A DNA stretch of 64,000 nucleotides from positions 168,580 through 232,579 of the forward strand of contig NZ_AVQK01000018.1 of assembly GCF_001401755.1 (NCBI RefSeq), given 5' to 3'. This document shows positions 25,668 through 35,060 of the stretch, piece after piece. The notes below the pieces were generated by a model. The model was not told the origin of the DNA, made no database searches, and saw only the letters and a list, made by a program, of their open reading frames with translations. The stretch is from Aquimarina longa SW024. Lineage in GTDB: Bacteria; Bacteroidota; Bacteroidia; Flavobacteriales; Flavobacteriaceae. The translations under genes were made by a program, and so were the position numbers. Every line of letters begins with the position of its first letter. The first letter of the stretch is position 1.

Positions 25668-26558
25668 CTAATAACTCCACATATCCATTTCGAAGTTACG
25701 AATACTCTCTTTAATTCTTTCACTTTCGAGAAGTTGCATTAAGGCATTATCCACGATATAATCTTTAATTTCGCGGTCACCCTGAATATTATCTTCTTTA
25801 TAGATTACAGAATTAAAACGTCTGGCATTTAAAATATGATCATAGGTAAATGGCATAGAGGTATTCTTCCTATTAAATGCCTTAGCATTGTGCAAAATTT
25901 CTCTTGCATCTGGATACCATACCCAAAATAAAGCTACTTTATCCGGCTCATCATCATCAATAAAGTTAACATCAGGAGCGACAGGTGCTATACCTAACAA
26001 TCGATACCTTAACTCTCCCAATCTTTTATCAAAATACCAATATCCTCTAATTTTATACTCTTCAATATGATGAGATGCAATATCTTGTCTATTGATATAT
26101 TGAGGATCTACTTCTTCTCCTGCATTAAACTGCTCATATCCTAAATCTGTTGTATCAATTTTAGACATGGTAGATTTAAGATCTTCAAATGTACGAGTCT
26201 CAGTAAAATATGAATCTGAGTAGATAGTTTTTATCTTACCATTCTTGATATTAGTTACTAATACATCATATAAAGAACGACGATTCGCACCAATATTAAA
26301 TGTATCTACAGGATAATATAATGGAAAATTTATTCGTTCATCTAGATCAATAGTTTCCCAAGTAGTCTTAGCCCATAACACATCACGTTTATCAACATAC
26401 CCATATTCTAATGGGCGATCATTATCATATAAAATCTGTTCTTGTGTTTTTTTCCCTATTTCATCTGGATTATTAGCATTTAAAACATTTGCTTGTCCAA
26501 AAGAAAAAGAAGAAATCAACACACCAAAAACGGTTACTATAAAATTTCTCAAATTCAT
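25668..26558 (-). CDS. gldN: GldN, type IX secretion system component
   Basis: 296 aa with a signal peptide ending near SSFSFGQ. Gene order, length and motifs (RNRQDIASHHIEEYKIRG-like region, then LFWVWYPDAREILHNAKAFN) match GldN/PorN. It forms a ring complex with GldK on the periplasmic side of the outer membrane, part of the protein-export and gliding machinery of Flavobacteria. It is last in the gldKLMN operon, 19 bp after gldM. Confidence 0.95.
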   Translation of the reverse strand: MNLRNFIVTVFGVLISSFSFGQANVLNANNPDEIGKKTQEQILYDNDRPLEYGYVDKRDVLWAKTTWETIDLDERINFPLYYPVDTFNIGANRRSLYDVLVTNIKNGKIKTIYSDSYFTETRTFEDLKSTMSKIDTTDLGYEQFNAGEEVDPQYINRQDIASHHIEEYKIRGYWYFDKRLGELRYRLLGIAPVAPDVNFIDDDEPDKVALFWVWYPDAREILHNAKAFNRKNTSMPFTYDHILNARRFNSVIYKEDNIQGDREIKDYIVDNALMQLLESERIKESIRNFEMDMWSY

Positions 26559-26577
26559 AACTACTTAAGTTTATTTT

Positions 26578-28125
26578 TTAATTCGTTAACTCAATGATAA
26601 CTGGAGATATTTTTTTCAATTTATATCCTGAATTTGTAGCTAACTGTGCTTTAATATCAAAAATTTGAACTGCAGAACCTCTTTTAGCTCTTTTCAAAGC
26701 TGATTTAGCTTTAGAATTAAGTCTACCTCCAGAAACAGTTGCAGTTGGCTGTCCTTCTACTTTAAATTTAAAGCTTGTAACTTTTAATTTAATATCAAAT
26801 TCAAAATCTGGTAAAATTGCACCAACGGATGAAATTCCTAACGCATTTCTAGCCATTTTTATTGCTCCATCTTCTCCTCTTACCGTTCCAACTGGTCTTG
26901 GTATATCTCTAATTCTGAATTTTTTACTATCGCTCACTGTAGTACCATTTGCTAGTTTACCACTAACTTTAATCTTTACTTCACGCGCTTTTACTGTAGT
27001 AACATTCATCATGTATTTACCAGCTCCACCTACTTTCTTTAATCCTGGAGCAGAAGCATTAACAGCTGGAACTCCTGGGATAGAAATTGTCATTGGGTTG
27101 TTTACTCCACGATATACTACATTCATTTTATCCGCAGATATTACGGCAGAATTCGGTCTAGGAATTACTGTATAAGAACTTTTTATTGGAATAGGAACTA
27201 TAGAGTCACCTTCTTTAAATTCTAGAATACCTTCTATATCTCTTTCTCCTACATTCCCTGCTGGGAAATCTAACATAATCTGACCATTGTTTACTTTGGT
27301 TTGTTCTTTACCATTAACCATAACCTTAGTTGGCTTAAGTGTAGCATCAAAACGACCAAGAACAATTCTACCTTTAAAACTCTCTCCACTAAAGAAAGCT
27401 GTTTTATCAGCAACTACAATTGCTTCGTAATTACTAAATGAAAGTTCCGAAGCTTGTTGTCCTGCTAATAATGCAGAAAGCACTTTACTTTCTGTTGTTT
27501 TAACATCTGCTTGCATCTGAGTAAGCTTTGTTAAAGAAGCAACTAACGGATATCCTTCAAAACTATAGTTTAACCATTTTTTAGTAACTCCAGATCTATC
27601 TTTTACATCTTCTGTAGAGAATGTTTTTACTACGTCATCAGCAATTGAAGCATCAACTTCTTTTACCTCTTTAATAGCAGCAGAAACACCGTCTCTATAC
27701 TTTGATATATTAGCAAGGAACTCATCAGCTGCAGCTGTTGTTTTACCTCCTTTAAAAAACTTTTGATCTAACATATCAGGTCTATCCATAGTTTCGTAGT
27801 CTGTAGGATCATCTCTACCTTCTATCAACTCTGCTTTTATCTGATCTAAGTATGTATTAAATTCATTAGAAAGTGCACTTATCTGATCTGCTTTTTCTTT
27901 TAATGGTGTGTATTTTTCTGGTTGTTCTGAAACTTTCTCAGCAAGACCAGCCATAAAACCGCTATTACGTTTTGCTGCTAATTCATTAGATTCAGTAAGC
28001 TTTTCGGTCATCAGACCAAATGCAGTCAATACTTCTTTAGACATATTTAATGCCATCATCGCGATGAAAACCAAGTACATCAGGTTAATCATCTTCTGCC
28101 TTGGGGATAATTTTCCTCCTGCCAT
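26578..28125 (-). CDS. gldM: GldM, rotary motor subunit of the type IX secretion system
   Basis: 515 aa. A single N-terminal membrane helix follows KLSPRQKMINLMYLVFIAMM, with Arg9 in the position thought to pair with the GldL glutamate. The rest is the long periplasmic rod of four domains. GldM and GldL form the inner membrane motor that uses the proton gradient to drive secretion and gliding. It lies between gldL and gldN in the conserved order. Confidence 0.96.
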   Translation of the reverse strand: MAGGKLSPRQKMINLMYLVFIAMMALNMSKEVLTAFGLMTEKLTESNELAAKRNSGFMAGLAEKVSEQPEKYTPLKEKADQISALSNEFNTYLDQIKAELIEGRDDPTDYETMDRPDMLDQKFFKGGKTTAAADEFLANISKYRDGVSAAIKEVKEVDASIADDVVKTFSTEDVKDRSGVTKKWLNYSFEGYPLVASLTKLTQMQADVKTTESKVLSALLAGQQASELSFSNYEAIVVADKTAFFSGESFKGRIVLGRFDATLKPTKVMVNGKEQTKVNNGQIMLDFPAGNVGERDIEGILEFKEGDSIVPIPIKSSYTVIPRPNSAVISADKMNVVYRGVNNPMTISIPGVPAVNASAPGLKKVGGAGKYMMNVTTVKAREVKIKVSGKLANGTTVSDSKKFRIRDIPRPVGTVRGEDGAIKMARNALGISSVGAILPDFEFDIKLKVTSFKFKVEGQPTATVSGGRLNSKAKSALKRAKRGSAVQIFDIKAQLATNSGYKLKKISPVIIELTN

Positions 28126-28176
28126 ATTCTTATTAGATTTTGGTAGTTATTTATAAATATTTTAAATTAAAAAATG

Positions 28177-28812
28177 TTAACTTCTATTCATTGCAGTTAA
28201 CATACCACCATACACTCCATTAAGAGAAGAAAGGTTACTAGACAAACTTGCCATTTGTTTTTCAAGGGCTTGTGCGTTTTGAGCAATTTTCTCATTAGCT
28301 TCAGCCTGACGAGCAGAAGATTCTAATTGAACTTTATATAAGCTATTTAGAGATTCCATCTGAGCTGCAGCTTGAGTAATTTCTTGGCTGTACTTTTGCT
28401 GTCCTTGGATAGAATCTACTGTAGGAGCAATACCTTTTGCAGCTCCTTCAAAATTACGAATACTTTCTCCAAGACTACTCATAAGGTTAGAATCTAGTCT
28501 AGCCTCTTTTAGCATATCATCTAATTTTTTAGATAATAAACCTTCAGGAGTTGCTTCTTTTTCTTTTTCTTTCTTTTCTCTTTTGCCTCCTCCTGCTAAT
28601 TCAGGATATACAAGAGACCAATCTAAATCGTTATCTACAGGTTCGAATGCAGAAACAGTAAATACTAATGCTTCTGTAACCAGACCTACAATAAGCATCT
28701 CGTTACCAAATGGCCAGTGCATAATTTTAAATAATGCTCCTAATATTACAACGGCTGCTCCCAGACCGTATACCATATTCATTAACTTCTTGCTTGCTTT
28801 TGAATTTGCCAT
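28177..28812 (-). CDS. gldL: GldL, inner membrane motor subunit of the type IX secretion system
   Basis: 211 aa. Two membrane helices occupy residues 12-60: YGLGAAVVILGALFKIMHWPF, with its conserved Lys, His and Trp, and a second containing VTEALVFTVSAF. Glu47 is the counterpart of the glutamate linked to proton flow. The cytoplasmic C-terminal part is a coiled coil. It works with GldM. Confidence 0.96.
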   Translation of the reverse strand: MANSKASKKLMNMVYGLGAAVVILGALFKIMHWPFGNEMLIVGLVTEALVFTVSAFEPVDNDLDWSLVYPELAGGGKREKKEKEKEATPEGLLSKKLDDMLKEARLDSNLMSSLGESIRNFEGAAKGIAPTVDSIQGQQKYSQEITQAAAQMESLNSLYKVQLESSARQAEANEKIAQNAQALEKQMASLSSNLSSLNGVYGGMLTAMNRS

Positions 28813-28888
28813 AATAAATTTGTTTGTTTTTTTTAAATCTAAATTTTAAAAAAGGGTTAGTAATTAAGTTGATAGAAAATTTTGGGAC

Positions 28889-30262
28889 TTATTCTTGATT
28901 CTTAGCATTATCTTCTCCAGTCACGTCAGTACCCATATAGTCCTGAACGGTTCTAAATCCAATATAACTTCTCGCAGAATCAGCGTATTCATAATCTCTG
29001 GTGCTTACCTGTAGGAAATAAGCAACATCTTTCCAGGATCCTCCACGAACAACTTTACGCTTATTCTCATCATCATTAACATTTGGGTTCATTGATGATA
29101 CATATTCGTAAGCTGCGGGATCATAGGATGACTGTACCCACTCTGAAACATTACCCGCCATATTATATAGGTTATAATCATTTGGATCAAATGTTTTAGC
29201 TTCTACAGTATATAAAAAGTTATCTGCTGCATAGTTTCCTCTAAGAGGTTTAAAGTTTGCTAAGAAACAACCTCTATCATTTAACGCATATGGACCTCCC
29301 CATGGATACGTAGCTGATTCTAGACCTCCTCTTGCTGCATATTCCCATTCTGCCTCTGTAGGCAATCTGAAATAATTCACAAATTCTTTACCTTTCTTCT
29401 TTTGGAAAGTATTTTTTTCTATGGTTCTCCAACGGCAAAAAGCTTTAGCTTGCTCCCAAGAGACACCAACTACTGGATAATCATCGTATGCACTATGCCA
29501 GAAGTAATCATTATGCATAGGTTCGTTATAAGAATAGTTAAAATCTTTAATCCACACTGTAGTATCAGGATATACTTCTATTACTTCTTCTTTAACAAAG
29601 TCTTTTCTTCCTCCTTTTTTTGCTCGAGCTGCAGCCTGTATATCCATCCAAGTAAATCTAAATTCAAACTTACTTACATCTAATGTACGTCTACCATTAT
29701 AAGATTCTTCTAATGGTATATACATTGTGTCCATTACTTCTGCATAAAACTCATCAGGATAATCCTCTATATTCCACTCAATATCGATATCTTTATTGAG
29801 TTTTCGACCTTCGTAGCCTGTTTCTCCTGTACCACTATAGTTGTCATACATATACTTTTCATAAACAGACATATTCTCGGTATCAGCATCCAAAAACGCA
29901 TATTCTCCAATACCATCATCACCAGGTTTTTTGCCTAGTTCATCTGCCATTATAGCTAACCTCATTTTAACTACAGAATCACGAACCCAACTTACAAACT
30001 GTCGGTACTCACTATTAGTAATTTCTGTTTCATCCATATAGAATGAACGAACAGTAACCATTCTTGTAGGGGCATTTGCTATTGCAGCTTTGTCATCATC
30101 CGACTTCCCCATAATGAATGATCCTCCGGGGATGAGAGCCATACCATATGGTTTTTGCGGGTGCCATTTTTTCCCTTGTGCTCCTACCAGTTCTCCTCGG
30201 TTTCCACCACCGCAACTGTAGAGCATTGCTAAAATAGCAAAGATTGATACAAATTTCTTCAT
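28889..30262 (-). CDS. gldK: GldK, lipoprotein of the type IX secretion system
   Basis: 457 aa. The lipoprotein signal is MKKFVSIFAILAMLYSC, then a sulfatase-modifying-enzyme (FGE/SUMF1-like) fold with MALIPGGSFIMG near residue 40, ETEITNSEYRQFVSWV, LPTEAEWEYAARGG and VRGGSWKD. GldK forms the periplasmic ring with GldN. No formylglycine enzyme activity is expected. It is first in the operon, and a 110-bp gap separates it from the arginase-like gene. Confidence 0.96.
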   Translation of the reverse strand: MKKFVSIFAILAMLYSCGGGNRGELVGAQGKKWHPQKPYGMALIPGGSFIMGKSDDDKAAIANAPTRMVTVRSFYMDETEITNSEYRQFVSWVRDSVVKMRLAIMADELGKKPGDDGIGEYAFLDADTENMSVYEKYMYDNYSGTGETGYEGRKLNKDIDIEWNIEDYPDEFYAEVMDTMYIPLEESYNGRRTLDVSKFEFRFTWMDIQAAARAKKGGRKDFVKEEVIEVYPDTTVWIKDFNYSYNEPMHNDYFWHSAYDDYPVVGVSWEQAKAFCRWRTIEKNTFQKKKGKEFVNYFRLPTEAEWEYAARGGLESATYPWGGPYALNDRGCFLANFKPLRGNYAADNFLYTVEAKTFDPNDYNLYNMAGNVSEWVQSSYDPAAYEYVSSMNPNVNDDENKRKVVRGGSWKDVAYFLQVSTRDYEYADSARSYIGFRTVQDYMGTDVTGEDNAKNQE

Positions 30263-30372
30263 AACGTGTTTTAGGTTAAGATCTTCTAGATTTAAGGACG
30301 TAAACCTATTTATTTATTTCCAGAAAAACAATTTTTTTCCAAAAAAAACCTTAAATCTACCTCTTAAAAATG

Positions 30373-31536
30373 TTAAATTTCGTTTTTTTGTTTTGCCTTA
30401 TACCATCTTTCAGGTATTTCTTGATTACAAGCACGCTCATAATCACTATATGTGCAAGGTAATAACGTATGTCTTTTTAATTTATTATTCCCAGAAGAAA
30501 TAAAAGGTATTTCTATCCACCACCTTCCGGTTATAACACTCTTATAGAAAGACAAAACCTCACTCTCTATTGGTACACTATAATGCAATGTACTTTTCTT
30601 ATTCCTGATGTCCAATTCATTAGATCTATAATTAAACCCTTCTACAAAATACCATATAATCTGGGCAATTAACAATGCTGTAGTTTCTTCGTTTTTAAAA
30701 TTCATAAATTCATAAACCCCAAAACTCTTAACTTTGTCACTAATCCCTGCATATCTCGAAATTGCACAGATTTCACGACCATCGAATCCATTAGGAGAAT
30801 TCGTACAACCACCTAAGCTAGCAGAGTTCATGACTCCTAAATCAATAGAAACGATATCCGCATCTCGCATAACAGGCTCTACAATGGTGACATCTGATAT
30901 AACTTCTCCTAAACGATATGCGTCAAAATACAACTTTTCTATTAAATCAATTTCTTCTTGAGCATTAAAATAAGTCTGATATCCTATGTTACTATAATTA
31001 AACAAATTATAAGGTTGTTCTATTATGATTTTACTTACGAACGATGTATTAGTCATAGATAATGAAGAATCTCCTATATCGAACTTACTGTCAACATTAA
31101 CTAGGTTCACCATTCGTTCTAAAATATCAAACGACCGATACTGTGCATATACTAAGTCTTGGCTACCTCCTAGAAGTATGGGAATTATATTTTTTTGTAA
31201 CAATACAGACAGTACTTCTTGGACTAAATAATAGGTGTCACTGATTTCATTACCTGGGGTAATATCCCCAAGATCTACTATAGTAGCACTCCAGTTCCCT
31301 GGATAGAGCTCATAAAGTTCTTTACGTATCGAATCAAAACTTAGCGTTTCTTTTAAAACATCAACTCCTTTTCTATTTTCTCGAATACCAAGAATAGCAA
31401 TATCTACTTTTTGAAGGTCTGGAACTCCATTATCAAGCGTATGAACTTTAATTTGTTTTCCTAATGCATGATCAGAAAGCAACTCGATTTGTGACACAAT
31501 CAATTCACTAACAGGTACAAGAAATTCGAAAGACAT
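30373..31536 (-). CDS. Arginase/formimidoylglutamase-family protein with altered metal-binding motifs
   Basis: 387 aa with the ureohydrolase fold, including LGGSQDLVYAQYRS, NLVNVDSKFDIGD and DIVSIDLGVMNSA. These align with the family motifs GG[DN]HS, DAHxD and S[FI]DxDxxDP, but most manganese ligands are changed (His to Gln, Asp-His to Ser-Lys, second Asp to Gly or Asn). Catalysis of the usual type is therefore unlikely. Homologs next to gldK are often labelled formimidoylglutamase. A structural or regulatory role is possible. It lies 4 bp downstream of topA in the same direction. Confidence 0.85.
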   Translation of the reverse strand: MSFEFLVPVSELIVSQIELLSDHALGKQIKVHTLDNGVPDLQKVDIAILGIRENRKGVDVLKETLSFDSIRKELYELYPGNWSATIVDLGDITPGNEISDTYYLVQEVLSVLLQKNIIPILLGGSQDLVYAQYRSFDILERMVNLVNVDSKFDIGDSSLSMTNTSFVSKIIIEQPYNLFNYSNIGYQTYFNAQEEIDLIEKLYFDAYRLGEVISDVTIVEPVMRDADIVSIDLGVMNSASLGGCTNSPNGFDGREICAISRYAGISDKVKSFGVYEFMNFKNEETTALLIAQIIWYFVEGFNYRSNELDIRNKKSTLHYSVPIESEVLSFYKSVITGRWWIEIPFISSGNNKLKRHTLLPCTYSDYERACNQEIPERWYKAKQKNEI

Positions 31537-31540
31537 ATGA

Positions 31541-34042
31541 TTATTTCTTTTTAGTAGTCTTTTTTACAGCCTTCTTTTTTGCCGGAGCTTTTTTCTTAGG
31601 AGCATTCTTTTCAATAATCCCTTTAACTTCATCTAAGGTTAGTTTTGAAGCATCAACAGTTTTAGGTAATTCGATTTTAACTTTACCTTTTATAATATTA
31701 CTACGTCCCCATCTGGCTTTTTCTACTCTAATACCTTCTTCTTCCCAATTATGAATAACTTTATCAATTTCTTTTTGTTTCTTATCTTCAATAAGAGTTA
31801 TAATATCTTGGTCTGATAAATTATCGAAATCATATTTCTTATTCACATTAATAAACATTCCATTCCATTTTATAAAGGGTCCGAATCGACCTTTACCTTT
31901 TTGAACAGGAAGATTTTCATATTCATATATTGGAGCATCAGCCTTTTCTTTTGCATCTATTAACTCAATAGCTCTATCCAAGGAAGTACTTAATGGGTCT
32001 TCTCCTTTTTCTAATGAAACAAATTTTTCTCCAAAACGAACATAAGGACCAAAACGACCGTTATTAACAACTATGATTTCATCTTTATACGTCCCTAATT
32101 CTTTTGGCAATTGAAATAAATCCATTGCTTCTTCATAAGTAATACTACTTAATGTTTGGCTAGGTGCCAAACTCGCAAATCTAGGTTTATCTTCATCATC
32201 AGCAGTCCCTATCTGAACCATTGGCCCAAATTTACCTAATCGTACACTAACAACCTTACCTGTATCGGGATCTTCTCCTAAAATACGCTCACCGACTTCT
32301 CGCTCTGCATTCTGAGAAACATCTTCTACTCTTGGATGAAACTCTTGATAAAACTCTTTCATTACTTCAGTCCAATCTTCTTGACCATCCGCTATCTCAT
32401 CAAAATCCTGTTCTACTTTTGCTGTAAAATTATAATCAAGAATTGCAGCAAAATGATTTACTAAAAAATCATTAACCACCATTCCAACATCAGTAGGAAT
32501 TAATTTACCTTTATCACTTCCGATTTTTTCTAACAATTTTTTTTCATTGACAGTATCTCCAGAAAGTGTCATCTGTATATAATTACGTTCTTCTCCTTCT
32601 TTAGCACCTTTTTCTACATAATTCCTGTTTTGAATCGTAGATATTGTAGGCGCATATGTTGATGGTCGTCCTATACCTAACTCTTCTAGTTTTTTTACCA
32701 ATGATGCCTCTGTATATCTTCCCGGCGGTCTTGTAAATCTTTCTGTTGCCGAAATATACTTATTCAACAAACTTTCTTGCACTTTCATCGCTGGCAAAAT
32801 CCCTTTTTGCTCCTCATCTTCATCATCATTTCCTTCTAAATATACTTTTAGAAAGCCTTCAAATTTTATAACCTCTCCATTCGCTGTAAATTGTTCTTTA
32901 TGAGTGTTTGCATTAATCTTTACATTAGTTCTTTCTAATCTGGCATCACTCATTTGGGAAGCTATAGCTCTTTTCCATATTAATTCGTATAGCCGTTGCT
33001 GATCATAATCAACGTTTACAGTATGTCTAGAAAAATCCGTAGGTCGTATCGCTTCGTGAGCTTCTTGTGCTCCTTTAGACTTCCCTTTATACTGTCTAGG
33101 ATTACTATACTCATCACCATAAGCTGAATCAATTTCTGTTTTTGCTCCATTTTGAGCTTCTACAGATAGATTAACACTATCCGTTCTCATATATGTAATC
33201 AACCCTGCTTCATACAACCGCTGAGCCATAGTCATTGTCTTACTAACAGAGAAATACAATTTTCTTGCAGCCTCTTGCTGTAGAGTAGATGTTGTAAATG
33301 GTGGTGCCGGAGACTTCTTAGCTGGTTTTGTAGAAAGATCCGCTACTTTAAATGATGCTCCAATATTTTTTTTCAAAAACAATTCCGCTTCTTCTCTTGT
33401 TTTAAAATTCTTAGGAAGTTTCGCTTTAAAAGACTTTCCTTTTTGATTAGAAAACTCTGCATCTACCCGATATGAAGCTTCTGGTTTAAAACCTAATATA
33501 TCACGTTCACGTTCTACAATTAAACGCACCGAAACTGACTGTACTCGTCCTGCAGACAAGCCACCTTTTACTTTTCGCCATAAAACAGGAGACAACTCAT
33601 ATCCTACTAAACGATCTAAAACACGTCTTGCTTGTTGTGCATTTACCAGATTATAGTCAATACTACGAGGGTTATCTATAGCCTTAAGAATAGCATTTTT
33701 TGTAATCTCATGAAAAACTATACGTCTTGTCTTTTCTTTATCTAACTGAAGAGTTTCTGCAAGATGCCACGCAATAGCCTCTCCTTCTCGATCCTCATCA
33801 CTAGCTAGCCATACCATCTCCGCTTTCTTAGAAAGATCTTTTAGCTTCTTAACCACATCTTTTTTATCCTTAGAAACAATATATTTAGGTTTAAAATCTC
33901 CATCTACATCAACCCCCAATTCTTTAGAAGGCAAATCCGCAATATGCCCAAAACTGGATGCAACCGTATATTCTTTACCTAGAAATTTCTCTATCGTTTT
34001 TGCCTTAGCAGGTGACTCTACAATCACTAAATTCTTAGCCAT
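31541..34042 (-). CDS. topA: DNA topoisomerase I
   Basis: 833 aa. The toprim domain shows VIVESPAKAKTIEKFLG and ASDEDREGEAIAWHL, and the catalytic tyrosine is in AGLITYMRTDS near residue 283. The C-terminal region carries several TopA repeats (RFGPYVRFGEKFVSLEKGED and two related stretches) instead of zinc fingers, and ends in a Lys-rich tail (KKKAPAKKKAVKKTTKKK). It relaxes negative supercoils and is essential. Confidence 0.96.
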   Translation of the reverse strand: MAKNLVIVESPAKAKTIEKFLGKEYTVASSFGHIADLPSKELGVDVDGDFKPKYIVSKDKKDVVKKLKDLSKKAEMVWLASDEDREGEAIAWHLAETLQLDKEKTRRIVFHEITKNAILKAIDNPRSIDYNLVNAQQARRVLDRLVGYELSPVLWRKVKGGLSAGRVQSVSVRLIVERERDILGFKPEASYRVDAEFSNQKGKSFKAKLPKNFKTREEAELFLKKNIGASFKVADLSTKPAKKSPAPPFTTSTLQQEAARKLYFSVSKTMTMAQRLYEAGLITYMRTDSVNLSVEAQNGAKTEIDSAYGDEYSNPRQYKGKSKGAQEAHEAIRPTDFSRHTVNVDYDQQRLYELIWKRAIASQMSDARLERTNVKINANTHKEQFTANGEVIKFEGFLKVYLEGNDDEDEEQKGILPAMKVQESLLNKYISATERFTRPPGRYTEASLVKKLEELGIGRPSTYAPTISTIQNRNYVEKGAKEGEERNYIQMTLSGDTVNEKKLLEKIGSDKGKLIPTDVGMVVNDFLVNHFAAILDYNFTAKVEQDFDEIADGQEDWTEVMKEFYQEFHPRVEDVSQNAEREVGERILGEDPDTGKVVSVRLGKFGPMVQIGTADDEDKPRFASLAPSQTLSSITYEEAMDLFQLPKELGTYKDEIIVVNNGRFGPYVRFGEKFVSLEKGEDPLSTSLDRAIELIDAKEKADAPIYEYENLPVQKGKGRFGPFIKWNGMFINVNKKYDFDNLSDQDIITLIEDKKQKEIDKVIHNWEEEGIRVEKARWGRSNIIKGKVKIELPKTVDASKLTLDEVKGIIEKNAPKKKAPAKKKAVKKTTKKK

Positions 34043-34118
34043 AATCCTTTAAATTGTGTCAACAAAAGTATATCAATTTTTTGATATCAAGATTCTTTAT
34101 CAAAAAATTAGTTTAAAA

Positions 34119-34142
34119 AAAACCTACTGATTAGTAGGTTTT
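34119..34142. terminator. Intrinsic terminator after the membrane protein gene
   Basis: AAAACCTACT (34119-34128) and AGTAGGTTTT (34133-34142) form a 10-bp stem with a GATT loop, followed on the minus strand by a T-rich run. It ends the gene at 34149-34931 before topA. Confidence 0.8.
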
Positions 34143-34148
34143 ACGTTT

Positions 34149-34931
34149 TTACTTTACAAATAATACATCTTTACCTTCTGGTTCATCTTCCTCAAATCCT
34201 AATGCCTCTTTATATATAAAGTAGATAGGCATATAAATAAAAGAAGCTGTAAAAAATATCCCAATAAAACACATCATCATTCCTACTAACTGAGATAATA
34301 TCGAAGCCACCAATATTAAACCTAATGTAACCCCCCATATCTTATTTCCTAATTTAAAACTAGCTTTTATTAAATCAGAAGAACTAACATCTGGATTAAA
34401 GGCGAATATAACTCCCAATAATTGCAATGGAACCATTACATATAAAATAGGAAGATAGCATAGCATCATTGCCAAAATCATAATCCCAAATGTTGCTATT
34501 GCTAATACAAATACTTTACTTAGATATGCTTTTTTAAGAAACATAAAATATGAGGATGTTTCTGGCAAACCTAGATCAACTTGTTTACATACCCTATAAA
34601 AGTGAGCTGTAATACCAAATTGAAGTCCTGAAGCAAGCATTATAATCACCAAAACTAACACCCCAAACAAAACCATCAATCCAACTGATAATCCATCACT
34701 AACAGTCCCATAATCACCATAAGTATTTTCATACCCAGAGATTCCAGCAAGTGCAAAAATTGGGATATACATCACAATAAACAAAGGAATCATAATTAAA
34801 AATGTAATAAGCAAGTGTACAAATCCTTGAAGCCATACTTTTTTAAAAAGTTCTATACTTTTACTAAAAATATCTCCAAAATCTATAGCTTTACTGTTCT
34901 CTATTCTCTCAAAGAGTTTATTTGTTGTCAT
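34149..34931 (-). CDS. Multi-pass membrane protein of unknown function
   Basis: 260 aa from the Met of MTTNKLFERIENSKAIDFGD (34931). The longer frame adds 17 hydrophobic residues with no support. A cytoplasmic amphipathic N-terminus (FGDIFSKSIELFKKVW) is followed by about five membrane helices, with a Gly/Tyr-rich loop between the first two. The layout recalls the membrane domains of DUF975 and glycerophosphodiesterase-associated proteins. Function is unknown. It is divergent from miaB. Confidence 0.8.
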   Translation of the reverse strand: MTTNKLFERIENSKAIDFGDIFSKSIELFKKVWLQGFVHLLITFLIMIPLFIVMYIPIFALAGISGYENTYGDYGTVSDGLSVGLMVLFGVLVLVIIMLASGLQFGITAHFYRVCKQVDLGLPETSSYFMFLKKAYLSKVFVLAIATFGIMILAMMLCYLPILYVMVPLQLLGVIFAFNPDVSSSDLIKASFKLGNKIWGVTLGLILVASILSQLVGMMMCFIGIFFTASFIYMPIYFIYKEALGFEEDEPEGKDVLFVK

Positions 34932-34987
34932 ATATATCAAATTAAAAAAGTCAAATATAGATTTTTTTAAAAATAAACCCATGACAC

Positions 34988-35019
34988 TTTGTCATAAGTC
35001 GTATTAAAAAGTATCTTTG
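34988..35019 (+). promoter_or_regulatory. Bacteroidota-type promoter for miaB
   Basis: TTTG (34988-34991), 20 bases, then TATCTTTG (35012-35019) fits the TTTG-N19-TAnnTTTG consensus of the Bacteroidota primary sigma factor. The start codon of miaB is 41 bp downstream. Confidence 0.7.
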
Positions 35020-35060
35020 TACACTATTTAACGCCCAATTGCTAAGGAATTATTTTTTAT

